Of a stretch of DNA of 64,000 nucleotides, positions 13,294 through 32,600 are shown in pieces. The DNA is taken from positions 5,783,344-5,847,343 of the forward strand of contig NC_061068.1 of assembly GCF_021917145.1 (NCBI RefSeq), read 5' to 3'. The notes under the pieces were generated by a model. The model was given only the letters and a program-made list of their open reading frames with translations. It had not been told where the DNA came from and did not search any database. This stretch comes from Hypomesus transpacificus (taxonomy: Eukaryota > Chordata > Actinopteri > Osmeriformes > Osmeridae). The position numbers and the translations under genes were made by a program. Within the stretch, counting starts at the first letter, position 1. Each line of letters begins with the position of its first letter.

Positions 13294-16072
13294 TGACGGT
13301 GACAGGTTCAGAGTCAGACATTAACTTTATTTTGGAGGGAAGGTTTCAGGTGCCTCAAGCCAGTCCTAAAAGCCCTTGAAGAGAACAATTATGTTTGTAC
13401 TAGAATACTTCACGAGTCAAATGTTTGGATCTCTTACCACAGCAGAAGACTATAGTTTTGTTTGCATGGATTTGTCTAGTAAAGTTTTGAGGGCACAAAG
13501 CTTACAGAAGGGTCTAATGCCAAATAAAGCCCTGTAAGAAAATGTAGGCCACGATATCACAAGCCATTGTAACGGAACCCCCCCCCTATCCACTTAGCTT
13601 TACACTATAAATTTGTGGAATGTTTTGTGTGAGAAGGCAATGCTGTTTTGCTTAAAGAGTTTAAACTACTGTAGCATAGCAGCACATGAGACATTAACAC
13701 AGACGCAAAGAATAGTACATTCAATTACACATTTTTTGTCACACTTTTTGGTGGTCATAGTTACCCCTAGTCTTGACATAATCATTGGTATGCATTCAAG
13801 ATTTTACTTTGTTTTAACACTGGGATTCTCTTTGAGATATATATATTGGGCCATATGGGTTTGCTGGCCAGTAAACAACTCAAATCCATTTGGCCTGGGA
13901 TTCCACAGGGATCTGGTCATTTCTTATTTCTGAGAACTAATTTGTCTAAAGGGTGGCAGGTTGTAAACTAGCCTTGTAGTAATTTTAATTTGACTGAGTT
14001 AGCTATCTTAGTGAATCTAACATTACGGCCATGGTCCTGATATTGTCAAGGAGAGGATAGACATAATCAACAACTAACAAAAAACAGTAGGTTGAGAAAA
14101 ATGCATAGGACATGCTAGCAAGCCATGAAGGTTTTTGTGATTTGGCAATCTTATTTTAGCTAAACATTTATTTGAATGGAAAACTTAGTGAGACAATTTC
14201 ATTCAGAGACTGCTGATCGTTAGCAACCATTGTTAGCTAACATTTTACATAACAATATATGAATAAGCAAATTAAAGACAAACAACTGCGTTTTATCATT
14301 GAGTCAACAAGAACGTACAAACAGTGCGAAATTTGTTGATTACAACAGTTGACTATGATCTTCTGACCGGCTATCAAAGTTGTTTGGCCACCTGAATGCA
14401 CACTCTCCCAGAAGAAACCCTCCTACAAACTCTACTGTCATAAAACACACACCATGTTATTAGCTTTGGGTGTAATAGAACTTAGGCAGGTGTACAAATT
14501 TAGGTAAAGTCTATTAGTTTCTTTGTTTAGATCTTCGCTTGATAGCTAATTTAGACTGGTTTTACTTGTTCTAAGGCCTGCTGTAAACTTCTGCTGTAGA
14601 TCTCTCTCTCTCTCTCTGTCTCTCTCCTGCTGTGTCCCTCTCTCCTTTTCTCCCCCTCCACCTCATGTTACAGTTTCTTCAGAAAGGTATTTTGTCAAAA
14701 GAACATCAGTGAGGCCCCTTAGATTAGAACACAGTGTTTGCAGCTGGAGGTCCACTCACCCGCTGACGTGGTGCGTTTGGGATTAGCCATACGTTGTGCT
14801 GAGATAAATTCCAATGGCTCGCATACGAATGCTCTTGAAGAACGAGACGGTGAATGTGTATTATTGTCGCTTCAGTGTGCATCATCCTACACATGGGTAA
14901 TTCGGCTAGGCTAGTAAACTCCAATGAAAATCCATAAATGTTCACTCACACTGTAGTTAGACAAGGTGAGGTGATACTGTGAGAAATATGAGAATGCGTG
15001 ATAGAGAGGTATGATAAAAAAAATTACTGTGTGTTTGTTTCAAATACTAAAAGAAAGCTAGTCTTTTTCACCCTTTCACCAATTATTTAAAAGGACACTT
15101 GCATGCATTTTCCACACTGGGGACACCTGTTGCTTATGTCATATGGGCCTCTTAAAATAACCTTTTTACTTTACCAAGCTTAGCTTTACAGGTCCAAGGA
15201 CTCCGCTATTGATGAGACAGCTGCTCTGCTCTGTTGTTGTCAGTGTAGCTGCCTTATAGTAAATGTGTTCCTGTTTTTTTCCACAGTTAGGTAGAGAATA
15301 AGATTTCTGACATCTAGAAGTTGGTTAGTACAGTGGAAAAGCATATGACATGATGAAAACCCTTTGTCACTGTCAGTGTGCCTGCTTCCCCCATTGAGAG
15401 CAAGAAGTCTATGCTAACTTGCTAACTATAGAGCAGTGCACAATAGCTCCCTAACCTATCAATCCTGCTCAGGCAGAGTTCTTTTGTTGGCTAGTTTAGA
15501 TAACAAATATTCTCCACTAATGATATCATGATGAAACATGGATAATTGGTTTGTTATTTTTGTTTTGTTGCTGGAATTTGAAGATATTGCAAGATTGTGT
15601 ACAGTAGCAGCAGGGTTGTGTTTCTGGAAATATCCTTCCCCTTTAAGGGTTTTGTGTTTCATTCTTGGTGTTTAAGAGTCCTATACTAACTGCTATATAA
15701 ATTGTGCAATAGACATTTGTTTCCAGTGTGTCATATACGTTCTACCCCTAGTAATCTCATAGATACCTTTCCTTCCTAGATCAAATAGTAATATGTGGAT
15801 GGTATGACTTAATGACATTTCCTTCTTTCAATTATTTTGTTCCTTCCTTTGTCTTATTCCTTTGTGTCCCTATTAGCTACATTTAATGTTACTGTCTTGT
15901 CTCTATAGGTATTTAAAGTCAAATGTGTTAATGAATATCTAAACTTCTTTAACATTTACAGTTTCACAAGCTCTTTAATTTGATCACAAAATTGAAATAG
16001 TTACTAATTCTGAGTCTAATGAGCTAAATAATGTGTTGTGGTCAGGCCCCAAGATGTGTTGTCTTTAGGATT

Positions 16073-16073
<1 letters not shown>

Positions 16074-16112
<39 letters not shown>

Positions 16113-16117
16113 ACACA
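16074..16117. repeat. (CA)n microsatellite
   Basis: About 44 bases of nearly pure CA repeat with one interruption (ctcac), in prkcd intron 1. Confidence 0.9.
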
Positions 16118-17448
16118 GTGAAGTGTAGTTAATCCACATAAGTGAATCTTTCTGTGATTCTACTCTAGGGTGCCGTTTTCTGTTCCATTACATTTGGACT
16201 TCACCAGCTTTCATTACATTGTGTTGCTGTGTCGCGCTCTCTCTTTCTCTTCTTCCCTATTTTCTCTGCCCACTCCCTCTCCAGCTGTCTGTGCTAGCCT
16301 CATTTTTTCCAGTCTCTCTGGGGACACAAAGCTTTCTTTTTCACAGTACTGTGCATTTGTCTGATAAGAGAGAGTAAGTGGCGTTGGGTCTGGGTTAGTT
16401 GTTTCTGGACTGATAACATGTCAAACAGAGAAGCAAGAAAGTCCTCTTTGTTAAACACATTCTTAACACCAATTCCATCATAATTGTCTGAACAGAACAA
16501 AAAACGTGTGTTTTCCTGTACCTGTTCTTTTTAATGAATGACATGCAGCTCTGTGACAAAGAACATGAAGAAAAACCAGTCTCTTCTGAATGATTGACTC
16601 TTTGAAAATGTGCGGCATGTCTTTGCCTAAAAGTATGCTTGGTAAGTTTCTACTAAAGGGATTACATAACAGTTCTTTTGAAGGTTTGCATCTCACTCAT
16701 CTGCTCACAACTGAGGAACTTCAGCCACAGTGACAGTGCAGAAAAACTGACAGTCCACGTGGCAATGCTGACAAAGAGACACAACTAAAGAAATTGGGCT
16801 GTTACAACTCAAAGTTCACAAAACTGCTTTGTGGAAATTCTTTAAGGAATTCTGTGGGATTTTCGTAGCTCTTTGGGAATTAGAATGTAGGCTAATCCAG
16901 TACAGGCTTCATGACACAAGGAAGTGTAGGAAACTACTCCCTGCTTGCTATCTCCCCAGAAAAATGTTGGCTTCCCCGTTCTGTGTTGAGGAACCTTACA
17001 ATGTCATCATTCCAGAAAATACCTTGTTCTTCTAGCTTTTACAGTAGTTAGTACAGCACAATAGTGAGAACTTCGGGAAGACAAGATATTGTTTTAGCTC
17101 ATGTTAGAAAGGAGGTCCAATATATGCTTTGCCTCACTCTCTTGTAGCTGGCTGTATTATTCATAATAACTATAAATGTAACCCTTATTGTAGGGGCTAT
17201 CAATGCACCAGTTCATTCTCTTTGGTTTTCTTTTCCACTCAGTCCCTCGTGTACTCAGTCTTTCTTGCATGAGTGGGGTGAGTTGCTCAAGCCTACTTCC
17301 TCCACTGTCTGAGGCCATCGCTGACCACCTGCTCTGAATTCTTCCTTCTCCTTTTTATGGTGCTTGATAAGCAAACACGTACGTGTATGTTCTTTGGTAA
17401 CCCTGCCACTGTCTGTGTGTGTTTCAGAAGGCTGGGTGACGGCTCACC

Positions 17449-24216
<6,768 letters not shown>

Positions 24217-25295
24217 CCACCCACACTGTATTCCCTTCCCCCACGGCAGATACTAAACAATTCTATTTGGTTTCCTAGTCGACAGTAGGCCCATGCTCTT
24301 TTGTGCGCTCGTCTTACTTATCTTAATAAGTGAGAGCAGGAAAATAGGACAAGAGAATCGTTGAATCGTATGTTGTGTTGGGATGCACCCTGTGTCTTTG
24401 CAGAGGTGGCCCAGTGTAAATACTGTTAGAGAGGGGAGGAGGGCCAGGACAGGGAACACAGTGTGGAGGGTGTGTGCATGTTTCACCATTTGTAGGTTCC
24501 AATCAGTAGTGGGGGATTTCTTCTTGTGATAAATCCTTGAATTAATATGATCAATTAATGCACTGTAATATTTGAGATTGTACAAGACACAGGCCTTGGC
24601 ACGGAGCATACATGTTAATGTTTAGTAAGCACACACATACCTACACACACTCGCACACACACATACCTACACACAAACAGCATGGACAATATGAGTTGGT
24701 GTCAGTTTTTGAGTATGTGTTGCATGCTGGGATATCAAAAGGAGATTTGGTTACACACACTGTGTGCTCCAACTACTGTATCTGACTCTAGTCTTGAGAG
24801 GTGTGTGTGTTTGTCTGTGTGCGAGAGAGAGAAAATCTCTAGTAGACATCAGTCCCTATAGACCAGTCACATACAGTATTGGAGCGTCTTCAGCAGGATC
24901 ACCTCAGAGTTATGTAGGTGTTCCCTGTGAAAAAGGTCTTGAGTTTCACTGAGATGGGTAAGGTATGGAATAATAACTGCATCTCATGAGTCAGAAGCTC
25001 TAAACGAAGACACATGGCATGTAGGCTACTAGGAAACAAGGCATTGTAAAGGTACTGTATTGATGTTTAAGGATTTGTGTTAATATGTATGTCAGATAGG
25101 GTACTTCAGTAATGTATAATTGGGTGTCATGTTACTTGAATGTTGTTATTTTAACAAGGATATAATGTTATAGGAAATTATATGTATATTGTTTAAACAG
25201 ATAAAATATTGGGGAGCTATGTACTTTTTCTACTGTCTTGATATTTTACATCTGATTATAAATTTAAAAAAATAAAATAACTCCTATACACTTAC
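24217..25295 (+). other. prkcd: prkcd 3' UTR with polyadenylation signal
   Basis: Non-coding sequence follows the TAA at 24214-24216, with short CA/GT-rich runs near 24630-24830. AATAAA at 25271-25276 in an AT-rich context is the best polyadenylation signal. There is no other gene here. Confidence 0.55.
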
Positions 25296-26947
25296 TTTTA
25301 TATAAGTTCGGTTGTTCATGCACTGACAACGATTAGCTTTAACATTTGTGGTTTTTCCATCTCTTGACTGCATTAATACATTTTTGATACTCCCCTTGGA
25401 GACCACTGGCATTCTGTTTGGGTCAGGTATCAAACTTTCCTGCCATCTAGTGGTCAGGTGGCACAAGACACAACTCCATTGTGTCCGAGGCCAGCGAGTC
25501 GACGACATTCCTGCAGTGCGCACGGACTGTATCCTTGTCTACTGTCCAGTCTCTCGCGTCACCTATCCTGCAGTGATGGGGAAAGTTATACATGTGTAAC
25601 ACACCTTACACTTTTTAAAGGTTATCTGAACACTGGGCTTTATCATAAATGCAAAGCTCCAGAGCATTCCTTTCTGACAAAGCAACTTGAATAGTCTACC
25701 CGTTAAGCTTAGATGATACATTGAATGAGAAATCGATGTATCAGTATCCAATGCCAAATAGCCTATCAAAAGGCGATCCTATTTTTTCCGTTATTTAGAG
25801 ATGTCATTGCTTTCTGCTTACCCAACAGCCTAATTTCCAGCCGCGATTAAAACATATTTCGAAATAGGCCTACTTAATTTATTGAAGTTGAAATTTCAAT
25901 AAAAAAGGCTTCGCATAGGCTACGCTTTAATCTTTAGTGAACTCATTTAGAGACGGTTAATGCACGAAACCTTATTCCGTCTTCCATTTATTCAATCGTT
26001 TTGTCGAGCTGTCAACGTGTAAAGGACCGCTTCGGTGGTTTTTCTTTATTGTTAGAACGGGTATTCTACAGAGATTCGTCTTTTGTGGAGGGTGAAACAG
26101 TGAAAGGCTGCAAATCGCCGAAGTGAGCGGCAAAAACCTGTTTCCACTATCGGATATTCTTTTAGCCTACACGTTAATGAAAGCTTTATGAAACATTAAA
26201 TTAGCTCATACATTGTAATTGAAACTGATTTTTTAATTGTACAGCAAACAAAAAATTATAAAGCTTCTTATCACGATTTCTTCCAGATTCTGTTAAAAAA
26301 ATCAATAGGGTAGGCTACTTTCTTGACCATGGCAAGCAGGTTATGCCAACATCAACGATTGTCTTGTAAATTTGTCAACAGTGTGTGCATTCAGCCGTTC
26401 CAATAAAATAACACTTATTATTTTACATTGCAATATTTTCGATAGACCGAACAATGATGCTGAAAAAAGCAACTCGAATATTTTTCAAGATGGTTGAAGT
26501 CGACATCACAGTTTGTATTTCATCACTTAAATGACATTAAACGAAAGTGGGTCGATCATGAATGCAATCCATAGCCTATTCTAGTTCAACGATTAACAAA
26601 GTGTTGAATCCATAGGGAAATTGGACCAAACGTGCACCCAGTCAGACATAGACGATTTATTGGACATAAGCTTTTACTTAAAGAAAAAGTATGAATTAAA
26701 AGAAAAATAATCTTGTTAGTTTCCTTCTGGATTTTATACTTGGTTTTGGATATGTCATATTTTATTGTGTGAAGATGGAAGTCATTTTTTCATGCTCAAC
26801 ACCGACAATATCAGCTATCCGGGCTTAGAACGTGGATATAGGCGGCAGAACATGCGCAGTTGCAGTTTGTGCCATATTGGAATGAGGTCGTGAACGACTA
26901 GGCGGAAAGGAACGGCATCTAAAACCGACTTGAAAAACTATTTACTG
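25296..26947 (+). promoter_or_regulatory. sfmbt1: prkcd-sfmbt1 intergenic region and putative sfmbt1 promoter/first exon
   Basis: Most of this is AT-rich with no gene. Near the right end is a likely promoter: an NRF1-like catgcgcag (26851-26859) and a YY1-like GCCATATT (26871-26878), both typical of TATA-less housekeeping promoters. A donor (ttactg|gtaaga, GT at 26948) would end a short untranslated first exon. The transcription start is inferred, not seen. Confidence 0.45.
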
Positions 26948-29649
26948 GTAAGAAACGAATTTTGTGACTAAATACTCACATACTATGTTTTGTTTATTAT
27001 GTTCTCATTGTGGTAACCTGCATTTTGGTGATGTCTGCATCTTTTTTCCCGTCTCTAAAAAAGATGACTCGGGCTCGGTCGAGTGCAAGCGCCCTTATTG
27101 CTCGCTATGTATTGCTCAAGCCATGACGTTTCAGTAACTTGACTTGGTCACAGGCGTTTTTAGCATGTGTCGAATAAGCCCCCCTTCGACCGCTGTGCCT
27201 TTGGCATCAGAATTGACCTACATGGCACAAAAATAGACGCTATTTTGTTTGTTTTTTTCTTTCTTGCTTTCCGTGCCTTTCTCCTCAATGGACGTAGCCT
27301 ACCAGTAAAGTTGGATAATCGGCGGTAGTGTCTGCAAAGCAATTGCATTAATGGCCCATCTATTGCCGAAGACTGCGTTTGTCAGTTAAAAACCAATCAT
27401 TGAAAGCCTCTACGGATAATTCACAGCAATCTGTTCTGGAATTAAGCCGTTCGTATTTGTTCGGATGGTTAAGCTATTATCTATTATCGCTGCACGCTGC
27501 AAAGCTGTTTATTATACTAAGGGAATCAACTCATTGTAGTTGGATGTTTACATTTTGGGGTTTCGTGTAAGTTATTTATAATAAGGCTACTTTGAGCTAG
27601 CATTGATACTGTACATAGGACCATTTCAACGTTGGTAATAGCAACGTTTTCTCTCCTTATCAACTTCCTTAGTTATGCAACTTGAATAATCCGAGCAACA
27701 TTCTATCAACTGACAAACCGCAATGAAACGTTCTATCAATGGACTGGTTTTAAAGTGTTATGTATTGGTAGGCCTATATACGTTTTATGCAGTCAGTAAA
27801 AATATTGTTAATTTTCGACAGCGCTTGGACACTCACTGACGCCTGATGTGTACTCTTATCATTTGGCAATTATTTTTTTATTCAATCAAACTGTAGTACT
27901 CCAAAACAGTTGTGTCAGAAGACCTAGAAAATATTTATCAACTTCCATACTCAAGAGAGACAATGGTGGCCATATCCATCTCTCTGAAGAGTAAATCAAT
28001 GGTTGACAGTATACCCTGGTGTTTAAAGGGTTGTGGGGTTTTTTGTGTTCAAGTGTAACTTCAAATGTTTTGTGTGAACGTCACGGGACATTTTAAGATA
28101 ATTTTTTTAGAGACAGTTTCTCCAAAAGGGTGTTGTCTAGTTTGTCTTTTTGCATTTACTTTCAGTTGCCTGGTCTGCATATGCTTATGGTATGTTAAAA
28201 CACTGATCATATGATCCAGCAATAGCTAGAAGGGACAGATCTGCAGTTGTGTGGGCACTGTAGACCTTCACTGAGTTTGTTTCTCTTTCAGGGTGAGTCA
28301 GTTTATAGTGTAGGTATGCTATAGCATTTTCAGGAAAAGGCCATCTCATTTTGTGCAGTTTGTGTGTGTTTTAAAGATTCTGAAAAGTCTTCAAGTAATT
28401 AAATAAGGATGTTTTTGTGTCATTGTATTCGTACTACAATCATCACAAAGTACAAGACAATAATGCCATTGTTATTTCAAGAGTTGTCTTACTTCTGCAT
28501 TTTGAGCAGTTACCAGGATCAGCCAGTTGACATTGATGTCACCTAATCTCAAATATGAGTTATGTATCATCAAGGAAGCGTGTTGTATTCCTCTCAGTCC
28601 ATATGGAAATACACCCAAGCAACCAGCATGTGTCCCTTTTCCCTCCAAAGCAATATTTGAAGCTGTCAATCAACTAAACATTTGCATAAGTCTACGCCCA
28701 CTGAACTATCAGAATCAATCTGAAGTTTAGATATACGAGACCCAATTATTTTATCTTTAAAGACTTGTTATTGTTATATAAAACAGTTCTGAATCATGAA
28801 AATGACCATCAACTAGCATGACCATCAACTAGCATTATAGATCACTTATATATATCAAAGGAGTCCATTACATTGGGGGGGGGGGGGAATCAACCCTGCT
28901 CATATTATTAATAGCATAGACTTCTCTGATAATAGCAGTTTGATTTTAAATCTACATGTGATGGTTGAGACATTGTACATTTCTTTGCTGCTCTTTTCAT
29001 CCACTCCTGTGTTGGAGTGTAACCCCCCCTCCCCCGCCCCCCCACCACAACAATATCTTGTGTGTGTAGTGTTTGTGTGAGCCTGCTAGCTGAGCCTGGC
29101 AGGGCAGTGGGGTCGTGTGTGAAAGGGCCTGGCTGATCCTGCAGGAGTGCGGGGGTCGTGGTGGCCGGCCGGTGTTCAGGGGGAGCCTGTCTGACGGCCG
29201 TCTCGTCTTTAATAGAGACGTCAGGAATGACAAAGACAGGCTTGACAGGCCGGCTGAATGGAGCAGCGGTGACAGAGGAGCTACCCTTCGCATCCTTTAC
29301 ATAAACCCCACAGCCATTGTCATCCCTAATGCTTTCTCATTGCTGGTTTAGAAATGCCATCTTCTCATTTTATCCGCTTTTCGCAGTAGGCGGAAACTTA
29401 AATGTGTGAAACTTTGATGTGAATGCCACATTCTTTTTTGGAAAAGATTTGTTTGAAACAATGAAGCCAAATTCTGGAAGTATCCCAAGTTAAAGGCATG
29501 GTTTACTCCCAAAAAATGAAGACCTCAGAGATGGAATTTTGTGTCTAATTCTGATGGTGTATTTGCCATCTGTTCTCCTGTGGTATTTAAGATGTGGGTT
29601 CTTCTTGTTCATACTAGTGACCTCTGCCCTGTTCTGTGTTTCTTCATAG
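26948..29649 (+). other. sfmbt1: sfmbt1 intron 1, with one GC-rich stretch
   Basis: A 2.7 kb intron between the presumed non-coding exon and the ATG exon. It is mostly AT-rich with no gene. The exception is a GC-rich, motif-dense stretch at about 29080-29300 (separate entry). The acceptor before the ATG is either tcttcatag (ending 29649) or cctatag shortly after. Confidence 0.5.
29080..29300. promoter_or_regulatory. Candidate conserved non-coding element in sfmbt1 intron 1
   Basis: This GC-rich island stands out from AT-rich surroundings. It contains a CRE-like gacgtcag, two TGACAG-type (MEIS/TGIF) cores (cttgacag, ggtgacag), 'gtctttaatagagac' and many CpG-containing words. An open frame at 29115-29351 covers it but has no recognisable domain. 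Conservation cannot be tested here, so the call rests on composition and motif density. Confidence 0.3.
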
Positions 29650-29679
29650 CTGTTGACCTGGCCTATAGGGAGACCAAAC

Positions 29680-32600
29680 ATGAGCCATGAGCCTCTGGAG
29701 TCTGGTGAGTACTGTACTTTTCAACTGCAGGTTACTGCAGCGCGGAAACAGATATATACAATGTTCATCTGTGCATTTCCTAGATGGAGACTCTGGTCAG
29801 GATGTGTCTGACTTCAGCTGGGATGACTATCTAGAGGAGAATGGGGCTGTGTCGGTTCCCCATCATGCCTTTAAACATGTAAGTCAACATGTCTTTCACA
29901 TTCCTAATGTATTCCTTACAAGTCTTGTTTGACGCACACTCTCAGATGAGTGTCAGAATGATTTGTCATTGAACTAACTATCTGATATCAATATGTAAGT
30001 CTCTGTGTCCTCTTCTACCCCTCCACCCCCTGTGGGTCAGGTGGACCAGGGCCTACAGACAGGCTTGACCCCGGGCATGAAGCTGGAGGTGTGTGTGCGC
30101 TCAGAGCCAGATGGACCTTATTGGGTGGCCTCCATCATTACTACCTGCGGCCAGCTGTTGTTGCTGCGCTACGAAGGGTACCAGGATGACCGTCGCGCTG
30201 ACTTCTGGTGTGACATCATGACAGCGGACCTTCATCCGCTTGGATGGAGCAGGAAGCAGGGCAAAGTCATGAAGGCTCCTGAAGGTGAGAGCGCTGAGGA
30301 GAGCTATCAGTGTATTCACTTATTACACAGTAGTGACAACAAAAAATAGTGACCAGTTGTGGAGAAGTACCAGTGTTGGATATGCTGGCAGTGTCTTACC
30401 TCGGTGACCTTATCGTACATGTGGTAATAGCCTCTCTCTGTCTCCCTCTCAGGTGTGCGTGAGAAACACCCGGACTGGGAGGCCCTGCTGGAGAGGGCCC
30501 TGGCAGAGGAGTGCAGCGCACCTGCCAACCTGCTGGAAGGGGTAACAGCATGCTTGGCCCTCACACTTATACTACAGGCAGCTGACAAGGAGGAATCTGG
30601 AATGTGTGTTTCAGAAACTAGTTTTTCTTACCTGTCTGCTCAATGACCCATTTCCTTGAGAGGATGTATCCAACCCTTACACAGTGAAGTTTAGATTTAG
30701 ATGTCGTTTATATTCTCTTCTACTCTAGTTTTTAACAAATGCAACGCACATTCCTGGCAGCACATCCTCCATATGTACTGTATGAGTTTGTGAGTGTGTC
30801 CATTGTTGTGTGTGTATTACTGAGTGTTTTTTTCTGTGTCTATGTCTGTCCCCAGCCCCAGCGTGGGAAGGACCCAGTGGATCTGCTGAGCCCAGGCTGC
30901 AGTGTGGAGGTGCAGGACAGCCAAGACCCTGCGGTGGCCTGGGCTGCAGAGGTTGAGGAGAATGTGGGGGGCAGGCTAAGACTGCGCCTGTTTGGCACAG
31001 AGGGTCTCCCAGATCCTCTCTCCTCCCTCTGGCTCTACTATTTCCACCCACGCCTCCACCCACCTGGCTGGGCTAAGGAGAACGCCTGCACCCTCAGGCC
31101 ACATACAGGTCAGCCGCTTCCTGGGAGATCCCGGTCTCGCTGATTAATGACTGATATTGTTCAGATGATAGGAAAATAAGCCAATTTACACGGGATCTGC
31201 TATATTGGTTTTCCTCAATAAGACGCGTTTCCTTCCTTCAGACCTCATCCCCCTGTGCAAGGAAGAAGAGTGGGAAGATGTGAGACAGCGAATCAGAGAT
31301 CATCCTGAGGATGTGGCACTGACTGAAGAGTTCTCCAAGGCAAACCATATTCCAGTGTTTTAAAGGTCTGGGTGGTGTTTATTCTGTGCTAATTGGGTAT
31401 GTTTTTTGTGCGCCTCAGGACCAACCTGCAATCTCAACCCACTGCTTTACCGAGGGGATGAAACTGGAAGCTGTCGACCCTGCTGCCCCTTTCTGTATCA
31501 GTCCTGCCACAGTCGTCAAGGCAATAGCCCTTCTATATATCCTCCTTCACCTCTAACTCTGTTCTTCTGTCTGAATACTGCCCTCAGTTATTTCTCTGAC
31601 TGACTTGAATCAGCACTAGCATTGCTGAGGTGAGATGGTTAGACAACACATCCTGCTCGCTCATATCTCCTGCAGGTGTTCAATGAGCAGTACTTCCTTG
31701 TGAAGATGGATGATATCCGTGGTGATGAAGGGCCAGAGGACAGTGGGCGATCCTTCCTGTGCCACAGAAACAGTCCTGGGATCTTTCCTGCTCAGTGGAG
31801 CCTCAAGAACGGGGTCCCTCTCAGCTCCCCAAAAGGTGTGTTGGGCTGGAAACTCTGATGTTTTCCTTCATGACTCAAAGTTCTTTCTCTTTCTTTCCCA
31901 TCCCTTGGTTTTACCACCCTTGCCCTCTGTCTCTTGGGTTTTCCTTCACTGCGTTCATTTCTATCCCCTTCTCTGTCATTCTGTAGGATACCAGGGGCAG
32001 GACTTTGACTGGGCTGATTACCTTAAACAGTGTGAGGCTGAAGCAGCTCCACAGCACTGTTTCCCCACAGTGAGTTAAGGCAACTGCTTGAGCACCACAG
32101 GGCACATATTGCAATGTGTGTACAACCCCAAAACATACAGTAAAGCTAGCTTGTGAAAGCCTCCCTCTTTTCTGTTCTCTTCTCAGGACCAGACAGACCA
32201 CAGCTTTAAGGAAACCATGAAACTGGAGGCAGTGAACCCTCTCTCGCCTGAGCACATTCATGTAGCAACAGTCACCAAGGTCAAAGGGCAGCACATGTGG
32301 CTTAGTCTGGAAGGTGAGTATTTTGTTGAGCCGTTCATGCTAAAGCTCTTACAGATAAACTTCATGGACACTTATCCATCTTTCTTTCTTTCTGTCCAGG
32401 GCTTAAGCAGCCAATGCCCGAGCTAATAGTTCACGTGGACTCATTAGACATTTTTCCTGTCAGCTGGTGCGAGACCAACGGCTACCCCCTCCTCTATCCC
32501 ATAAAGCCTAAAGGTTGGTGTTCTCTAGAGGGGAAACACATATTTGTGTGGTCAGCCACCTCCAGTGTATGTATTTGTTACCATGTAGAACAAAGCATAT

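Larger units (their letters stand above)
11170..17427 (+). other. prkcd: prkcd intron 1, no gene seen
   Basis: A 6.3 kb intron between the presumed non-coding exon and the first coding exon. It is AT-rich, with a CA microsatellite at 16074-16117, GT runs near 13169-13213 and a small 19-bp repeat at 13250-13293. Open frames of 60-120 codons occur (for example 11713-12081), but none has recognisable protein similarity or splice signals. Confidence 0.55.

Noticed and set aside
13613-13933. 106-codon frame in prkcd intron 1
   Set aside because: Hydrophobic, AT-driven composition without similarity that I recognise.
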